Source: Clostridium sp. UBA6758
GTDB lineage: Bacteria; Bacillota; Clostridia; Clostridiales; Clostridiaceae
DNA length: 19,478 bases
Reading direction: 5' to 3'
Assembly: GCA_002453475.1 (NCBI GenBank)
Contig: DKGY01000070.1
Location: 8,740-28,217 of the forward strand
This document shows, piece by piece, positions 15,100 through 19,478 of the stretch. Each line of letters opens with the position of its first letter. Position 1 is the stretch's first letter. The translations under genes were made by a program, and so were the position numbers. The notes under the pieces are model-generated. The model was not told where the DNA came from and made no database searches. It worked only from the letters and a program-made list of their open reading frames with translations.

Positions 15100-16170
15100 A
15101 TGATTAAATTAGTCAGTAAAGAATTTAAGAAAATAGCCCATTTAGTTAAATCAGAAGATGAATTATCTGTATTTTCTGTTATATATGATGAAAAGCCTGG
15201 TGAGATATATGTAAATAACATTGATAATCCAACTGTGGCATTGATAAAAACTAGTGAGTGTAATTTAATTGCTGGCAGTATAAATGATGAAGTATTTAAT
15301 TCTGAAGTGTCTTCAGAATTGGATTTCTGGGATCAATTAACTCCTGATTCAAGTGATTGGATAGATAAGATACAAACTATTCATAAGAATCATTTTGTTA
15401 GAAGATACAAAAGAAGGCATTATGTATTATCTATTGATGAGTTCGTGGAATGCAATTCAACCTTGAGAGAAGGATATGTACTAGAAAAAGTTGATATAGC
15501 TTTATTAAGACAAAATACCTTTGAAAATTCAGAAAGAGTATTGAAATGGGCTGAGGATTGGGGTGATGATGAAAAGTTCGAAAAATATGGGGCAGGATAT
15601 TTGATACGTAATGACAAGACAATTGTGAGTTGGTCATTGAGTGATTGTAGCTTTGAGAAGACAATTGCAATTGGAATTAATACAGATGAAAGGTATAGAA
15701 AAAATGGTTTCGGGAAAACAGCTGCATCTGCAACCATTAAAGACTGTTTTGCTAATGATTACGAAAAAATTGATTGGCTTTGTGTAGATTCTAATAAAGG
15801 TTCTAGGGCAATAGCTGAAAAATTAGGATTTACCTTTAGCAATTCTTACTATTCTTTTTCTTCGTATCCTCCAATTGAAAATTTAAAGGATTTATCTGAA
15901 TCAGAGTGGTATGAATGGGGTGAATATTTAGAAGAAGCATCCAAAACTGAAGAACCTTTGATATGGGAATGTCTTTATTGTTATATAAAATCTAATGACG
16001 TTGAAAAAACCATTGATATTATGACAATTATGAAGCATAAGAAAATTACTATAGACTATTTAATATTTAAAAATTACATTATTAAACTTCAAACTTACAG
16101 TATGTGTTCTAATTTTGATGGAAAAATTTGGATTAGTTTTTTAGATGAAAATATTCAGTGTAGTAATTAA
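15100..16170 (+). CDS. Long GNAT acetyltransferase, ZmaR-like, with C-terminal extension
   Basis: This 356-residue protein has its GNAT core at about residues 125-255. The loop NTDERYRKNGFGKTAAS at 194-210 has Gly203 and Gly205, and SRAIAEKLGFTFS at 235-247 follows. The N-terminal 110 residues, with a RRYKRRHYVLS segment at 101-111, and the core resemble the GNAT family that includes ZmaR, the zwittermicin A acetyltransferase (Pfam 'GNAT acetyltransferase'). Residues about 285-356 form an extra helical region (WECLYCYIKSNDVEKTIDIM) that looks like a helical pair repeat and is not part of the usual fold. AAAGGAGAG precedes the ATG. It lies 16 bases after the MccF-coupled GNAT, so the three genes from 13574 probably form one operon. 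Confidence 0.85.
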   Translation: MIKLVSKEFKKIAHLVKSEDELSVFSVIYDEKPGEIYVNNIDNPTVALIKTSECNLIAGSINDEVFNSEVSSELDFWDQLTPDSSDWIDKIQTIHKNHFVRRYKRRHYVLSIDEFVECNSTLREGYVLEKVDIALLRQNTFENSERVLKWAEDWGDDEKFEKYGAGYLIRNDKTIVSWSLSDCSFEKTIAIGINTDERYRKNGFGKTAASATIKDCFANDYEKIDWLCVDSNKGSRAIAEKLGFTFSNSYYSFSSYPPIENLKDLSESEWYEWGEYLEEASKTEEPLIWECLYCYIKSNDVEKTIDIMTIMKHKKITIDYLIFKNYIIKLQTYSMCSNFDGKIWISFLDENIQCSN

Positions 16171-16237
16171 CAAGAATACATTGAGAGGTATAAAGAAAAT
16201 ACTCAATTGTAAGAAATTTAAAGGGGGAAATAAAATT

Positions 16238-16777
16238 ATGAAAATATGCTTTGAAGAATTTAAAGATGAAATTGATACTCTTGTAGGATTCTTAACATCA
16301 GATACTTGGGAATTTTATGGAACACCGAACCAAAACCCTGAAAGAATTAGAGAGAGCTATAAAAACCATTATTATACTGGGGATGACTGCAAAACATTTT
16401 GGGTTATTTTAGATGAAGGCATAAAAGTAGGAATGATAAGAATTTATGATTTACAAGATGATAGCCCATTGTTTGACATAAAAATTTTGAGCAAGTACAA
16501 AGGTATGGGAATCGGGACAATTACAGTGAAGTGGCTTGTTGATTATATATTTAATAATTACTCTGATAATGAAAGGATAGAGGGAAATACAAGACAGGAT
16601 AATTATGCAATGAGATGTGTATTCCATAAGTGCGGTTTTGTTAAAGAGGCACACTATCGAAAGGCATGGGGAAGTAAAAGTGGAAAACTATATGATGCAA
16701 TTGGTTATGGTATTACAAGAGAAGATTGGCAAAATGGAAAAACTACCTCAGTAAATTGGAATGACTTCAAGTGTTAA
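16238..16777 (+). CDS. GNAT N-acetyltransferase, RimJ/RimL-like
   Basis: This 179-residue acetyltransferase has its loop at residues 84-97 (LSKYKGMGIGTITV) with Gly89, Gly91 and Gly93. NYAMRCVFHKCGFVKEAHYRKAW is the alpha4 region, and a LYDAIGYGITREDW ending is typical of RimL-like proteins. The ATG at 16238 follows AAAGGGGG. An in-frame extension back to 16145 overlaps the previous gene and has no family resemblance. Its WEFYGTPNQNPE segment resembles the FYYAATPES opening of the gene at 14586, so the two may share a subfamily. It is followed by the widest gap in the window, 16778-17125. Confidence 0.91.
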   Translation: MKICFEEFKDEIDTLVGFLTSDTWEFYGTPNQNPERIRESYKNHYYTGDDCKTFWVILDEGIKVGMIRIYDLQDDSPLFDIKILSKYKGMGIGTITVKWLVDYIFNNYSDNERIEGNTRQDNYAMRCVFHKCGFVKEAHYRKAWGSKSGKLYDAIGYGITREDWQNGKTTSVNWNDFKC

Positions 16778-16849
16778 TCATATAAATAAACAATATTCTT
16801 ATTTGACGAATTATAAGGATGGAGTAGTAAAAAAATAAAATAGATAAGT

Positions 16850-16890
16850 TTTAGTTAAGCTTATGCACTTATTGTACAAGTTCAACTAAA
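16850..16890 (+). repeat. Imperfect inverted repeat (hairpin B) before the GNAT pseudogene
   Basis: In this 41-base element 16 of 20 opposed positions pair by Watson-Crick rules and two more as G-T. The outer arms are TTTAGTT and AACTAAA, and the loop centres on CTTAT. GATAATG and an ATG follow at once. The outer bases and the 3' flank ACTAAAGATAAT match hairpin A at 11212-11253, while the middle differs. No T-run follows it. The remaining bases of the gap before it (16778-16849) show nothing I recognise. Confidence 0.45.
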
Positions 16891-16894
16891 GATA

Positions 16895-17046
16895 ATGATG
16901 AGAATTACAATAAAGAAAGAAGATTTTAAACATCTAAAACTGTAATTAAAAAACTTGGATTTAATTATGTTGATAACAGATTAGTGCTACATGATGGTAA
17001 AATGTGTAAGTCTGGTTATTATAAATTATATAATAGTCATTCATAA
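16895..17046 (+). pseudogene. Internally deleted GNAT acetyltransferase gene
   Basis: The ATG at 16895 (or 16898) opens MRITIKKEDFKHL, a typical GNAT N-terminus, which ends at TAA 16943-16945. In another frame, 16936-17046 reads KTVIKKLGFNYVD and then a tail containing HDGKMCKSGYYKLYNS with a TAA stop. KKLGF is the alpha4 signature of the family. A full gene would need about 110 more codons between these pieces, including the acetyl-CoA loop, so the middle has been removed and the ends joined out of frame near 16934-16939. The tail is homologous to the stub at 12522-12599. This and hairpin B explain most of the 348-base gap; 17047-17125 holds only the next gene's AAAAGGGG site. Confidence 0.75.
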
Positions 17047-17125
17047 TAATTATATTTTACAAATTACAGGGTAAAAACAATGCTAGAAGAAAATAAATGA
17101 ATTTAAATTAAAAGGGGAAACTTAT

Positions 17126-17698
17126 ATGTTCACACATAAAGGGACACAAATAATAAATACAGACAGGCTTTTACTACGAAAACTTGAAGTTACTGATGCA
17201 CATGATATGTTTAAAAATTGGGCAACCAATAGTGAAGTAACAAAATTTTTATCTTGGAAACCACACCATAATGTAGATGAAACTAAAGAGGTCATAAAGC
17301 AGTGGACTTTAGAGTATGAGAATGATGATAATTATGATTGGGCTATTAAGTTAAATGATATTGGAGAAGTTATAGGTGAAATTTCTTTAGTAAGAATGGA
17401 TGAAAAGCACTATTCTTGTGAAGTAGGATATTGTATATCAAGAAAATATTGGAATATGGCTATAATTACTGAGGCATTAAAGGCCGTAATTAATTACTTA
17501 TTTTCTGAAGTTGGATTTAATAGAATAGTAGCAACTCATGATACTAATAATATTGCCTCAGGAAAGGTAATGATTAAAAGTGGAATGAAGTATGAGGGAA
17601 CCTTAAGGCAATCTAAATGGCGGGATAACAAAGGATTTTATGACTTAGCTGTATATGCAATATTAAAGGATGAGTGGCTTAAGGGTGTGGAAGAATAA
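17126..17698 (+). CDS. GNAT N-acetyltransferase, RimJ-like, with altered acetyl-CoA loop
   Basis: This 190-residue protein is of the RimJ branch, opening NTDRLLLRKLEVTDA (residues 11-25). NEVGYCISRKYW-like core strands and a GFYDLAVYAILKDEW ending support the fold. The acetyl-CoA loop at 107-116 reads KYWNMAIITE: the first conserved glycine is Ala112 and the second G/A position is Ile114. Relatives normally read WNMGxxTEA or WNKGYATEA here. This may weaken acetyl-CoA binding, so the enzyme could be impaired, although the frame is intact. AAAAGGGG precedes the ATG. The gene follows the deleted GNAT pseudogene. Confidence 0.88.
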   Translation: MFTHKGTQIINTDRLLLRKLEVTDAHDMFKNWATNSEVTKFLSWKPHHNVDETKEVIKQWTLEYENDDNYDWAIKLNDIGEVIGEISLVRMDEKHYSCEVGYCISRKYWNMAIITEALKAVINYLFSEVGFNRIVATHDTNNIASGKVMIKSGMKYEGTLRQSKWRDNKGFYDLAVYAILKDEWLKGVEE

Positions 17699-17763
17699 AT
17701 TAATATATAGATTAAAGATATAGTGGTGATATACAGTTATCTGGAAGTTTATAGGAGGTAATT

Positions 17764-18570
17764 ATGACAAGACAAGAATTTTTAGAGATTAAGAAAGAAA
17801 TAATTAACTTTAAATATTCATCAATGAAATACACTGATTATGATGATGTAGAGAATTTTAAGATAGTACTTAAAAATAAAAATATGATATTAATTTATGG
17901 CTATAATAATGAAAGTAAAATATATCAATATCATTGGGCAGCAAATGATGAACAAATATTAATAAGTGCAATAGAAACACAAAATGATAATTTCTTAATA
18001 ACTTTTATTCCAGAGGAGTTCGTTTTAGGCTTAGAGAATACTGGATTAAAGGTATGGGCTAAATGGAATGATTATTTTAATGACACTCTTGAAGATGTAA
18101 ACTGTGATCTAAAATATGAGTTTTTAAATCAGATTGATGCAGAAGTTGCTTCTGAGGTTACTAGGTCTTGCAAAGGGCAAAGTCGTGGTTTTGCAGGGCA
18201 AACAACAGAGTGGATAAAGTCATGGTTAAATGGTACAGAAGCAATAAGCACAGGAACAAAAAATAACACAATCATAATTAGTAGAAATAGCCTAGGGGAA
18301 ATAGTAGGTTTAGTATGTGTAGCCACATATGCTCACGATAGTCAAAAAGGACCAATTGTATGGATAAGAGAAGTGGCGGTAAGACCTGAATATCAAAGAA
18401 TGGGTATTGGAAGAAAGTTAGTTACACAAGCATTGAGTTATGGTAAAGAGAATGGTGCAGTGCGAGGGTTTCTTCAAGCAGATGAATGTAACATATATGC
18501 AATTCATTTATATGAAAGCCTTGGATTTGTATCAAATAAACATGAAGTGCAGATTGATATGTTTAAGTAA
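17764..18570 (+). CDS. GNAT N-acetyltransferase with N-terminal extension
   Basis: In this 268-residue protein the GNAT domain occupies about residues 120-268. The loop is WIREVAVRPEYQRMGIGRK (200-218), with Gln211, Gly214 and Gly216 in perfect Q/RxxGxG form. IYAIHLYESLGFVSNKH (244-260) is the beta5-alpha4 signature. Residues 1-115 form an alpha/beta region without a binding loop, perhaps a degenerate second GNAT-like domain, as in the gene at 11673. TAGGAGG precedes the ATG at 17764. The next GNAT gene starts 26 bases after its stop, so co-transcription is likely. The substrate is unknown. Confidence 0.91.
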   Translation: MTRQEFLEIKKEIINFKYSSMKYTDYDDVENFKIVLKNKNMILIYGYNNESKIYQYHWAANDEQILISAIETQNDNFLITFIPEEFVLGLENTGLKVWAKWNDYFNDTLEDVNCDLKYEFLNQIDAEVASEVTRSCKGQSRGFAGQTTEWIKSWLNGTEAISTGTKNNTIIISRNSLGEIVGLVCVATYAHDSQKGPIVWIREVAVRPEYQRMGIGRKLVTQALSYGKENGAVRGFLQADECNIYAIHLYESLGFVSNKHEVQIDMFK

Positions 18571-18596
18571 TTATTTAAGTACGAGGGGGAGATAAT

Positions 18597-19358
18597 ATGT
18601 ATACAAAAAATGAAATTATAGAAATTGCTAAGGCTCAGTTAGCTCTGGATTATAGCTGTGAAGTAGCTGATTTTGAAAAAGAAGTAAATACAGTAGTTGA
18701 GAATAAACTTGTTGAAGGTAGAAGAATTTATGATAATGATGGATGTGCTCTTAAAATACTATGTTTTGGAAACAAAGCAATTATTAGTACAACCCCTACA
18801 TTGATGCCATGGTTTGAAGAAAAATTTATTAATGCAAGTGCTGCATGGCTATTTGAATATCCTAAACTTAGAGCTATTGATAAAAAACTACAGGAGGTTG
18901 GACATGAGATAGCAGATGCTCACCATTATTATCTACCAAATCCTGATGTGCAAGAGATGGATAAACCTATTTATGATATAAAATGGTACGAGCAAGAAGA
19001 AATTTTGAAGTTTGAGGGTGATAAGAGATTTGGAGAAGCTTTTTTATTTGATAAAAATCATCCAGATATGCTTGCAGTTTCTGCTTGGGATGGTGATGAA
19101 ATAATTGGTATGGCGGGTGCCAGTGCAGATAGTAAAACCATGTGGCAAATAGGTATTGATGTTCTGCCAAATCACAGAGGTAAGGGAATAGGAACCACCT
19201 TAGTTAAACTTTTAAAAAATGAGATTTTAAAGAGAGGAAAGATTCCTTTTTATGGAACGGCAGAATCTCATTTCCACTCACAAAATATTGCTATAAATTC
19301 AGGATTTTTCCCAGCATGGGCAGAGCTCTATTCAAGAAATTATTCCAAGGAATGCTAG
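18597..19358 (+). CDS. GNAT N-acetyltransferase with N-terminal extension; 3' end joined to a foreign tail
   Basis: In this 253-residue protein the GNAT domain lies in the C-terminal half. GMAGAS at 171-176 is strand 4, the loop IDVLPNHRGKGIGTTLV (187-203) has Arg194, Gly195, Gly197 and Gly199, and FHSQNIAINSGFFPAWAELY (226-245) is the alpha4 region. Residues 1-125 are an extra domain found in some clostridial GNATs of this size. CGAGGGGGAG precedes the ATG. The last codons (YSKEC) overlap by eight bases the start of another GNAT tail in a different frame, so the natural end of this gene may have been replaced by recombination. Confidence 0.9.
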   Translation: MYTKNEIIEIAKAQLALDYSCEVADFEKEVNTVVENKLVEGRRIYDNDGCALKILCFGNKAIISTTPTLMPWFEEKFINASAAWLFEYPKLRAIDKKLQEVGHEIADAHHYYLPNPDVQEMDKPIYDIKWYEQEEILKFEGDKRFGEAFLFDKNHPDMLAVSAWDGDEIIGMAGASADSKTMWQIGIDVLPNHRGKGIGTTLVKLLKNEILKRGKIPFYGTAESHFHSQNIAINSGFFPAWAELYSRNYSKEC

Positions 19359-19443
19359 TGCCATCAAATTATATAAGGAATGTGGTTTTGATCACTTAAA
19401 CATGATACAGCTTAGAAAGAATTATGATAAACACAGTTCTTAG
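19351..19443 (+). pseudogene. C-terminal tail stub of another GNAT gene
   Basis: In the frame shifted from the preceding gene, 30 codons read NASAIKLYKECGFDHL followed by a short basic tail, with TAG at 19441-19443. N-x-x-A-I-x-LY-x-x-CGF is the beta5-alpha4 signature of GNAT proteins. The preceding gene already contains its own equivalent of this segment (residues 226-245), so this is a second, foreign tail and not a frameshifted continuation. It has no start codon or ribosome binding site. The last 35 bases of the window after it show no gene. Confidence 0.7.
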
Positions 19444-19478
19444 CTTCTTCGAAGTGTTACTAACAGACTTCTAAGTAT

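Noticed and set aside
16850..16890. Possible integron attC site, since GTTAAGC and GTTCAAC fit the GTTRRRY and RYYYAAC core patterns
   Set aside because: In attC the RYYYAAC core is at the 5' end and GTTRRRY at the 3' end. Here the order is inside out, the element is too short, most gaps in the array (10-60 bases) cannot hold an attC, and no integrase gene is visible.

Overview
The window looks like chromosomal DNA from a low-GC Firmicute of the Clostridium type. The DNA is very AT-rich, arginine is mostly AGA, strong AAGGAGG-like ribosome binding sites precede most genes, and TTG and GTG starts are common. No ribosomal RNA, tRNA, CRISPR array, transposase, integrase or phage gene is visible. 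Every gene I can support lies on the plus strand.

The content is strikingly monotonous. Of 25 intact or window-edge genes, 16 encode GNAT-family N-acetyltransferases. They come from different subfamilies: RimJ/RimL-like, YhbS-like, BltD-like, tandem two-domain, and a ZmaR-like long form. They are too divergent from each other to be simple recent tandem duplicates. The other genes are enzymes that could also act on small molecules or peptides: an aminoglycoside 6-adenylyltransferase-like protein, a SAM methyltransferase, a serine beta-lactamase-like hydrolase, an MccF-like S66 peptidase, an MTA/SAH nucleosidase, a DUF2268 putative zinc protease, a DUF2785 protein and a COG3323 (NIF3/YqfO insert-like) protein. 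The first gene is cut by the window edge and I do not recognise it.

Layout: 2-634 partial unknown gene; 693-2856 GNAT, DUF2785, nucleosidase; 2946-7517 an N-terminal stub, then seven consecutive GNAT genes; 7645-10544 adenylyltransferase, GNAT stub, methyltransferase, serine hydrolase; 10631-12521 GNAT, COG3323 protein, tandem GNAT; 12522-14575 GNAT tail stub, DUF2268 protease, MccF-like peptidase; 14586-19358 six more GNAT genes with a deleted GNAT pseudogene between the third and fourth; 19351-19443 another GNAT tail stub.

Gaps between genes are mostly 10-100 bases, and nearly every gene has its own ribosome binding site. I see few convincing promoters and no convincing terminators. Several of the widest gaps hold short fragments of GNAT genes, mostly C-terminal tails, so the array appears to have gained and lost genes repeatedly. 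My inference is that this is a chromosomal accumulation zone for acetyltransferase and other detoxification genes. It resembles a cassette array in content but shows no visible integron machinery. The most specific functional hint is the MccF-like peptidase placed 10 bases before a RimJ/RimL-like GNAT, which matches the two known ways of inactivating microcin C-type Trojan-horse nucleotides.
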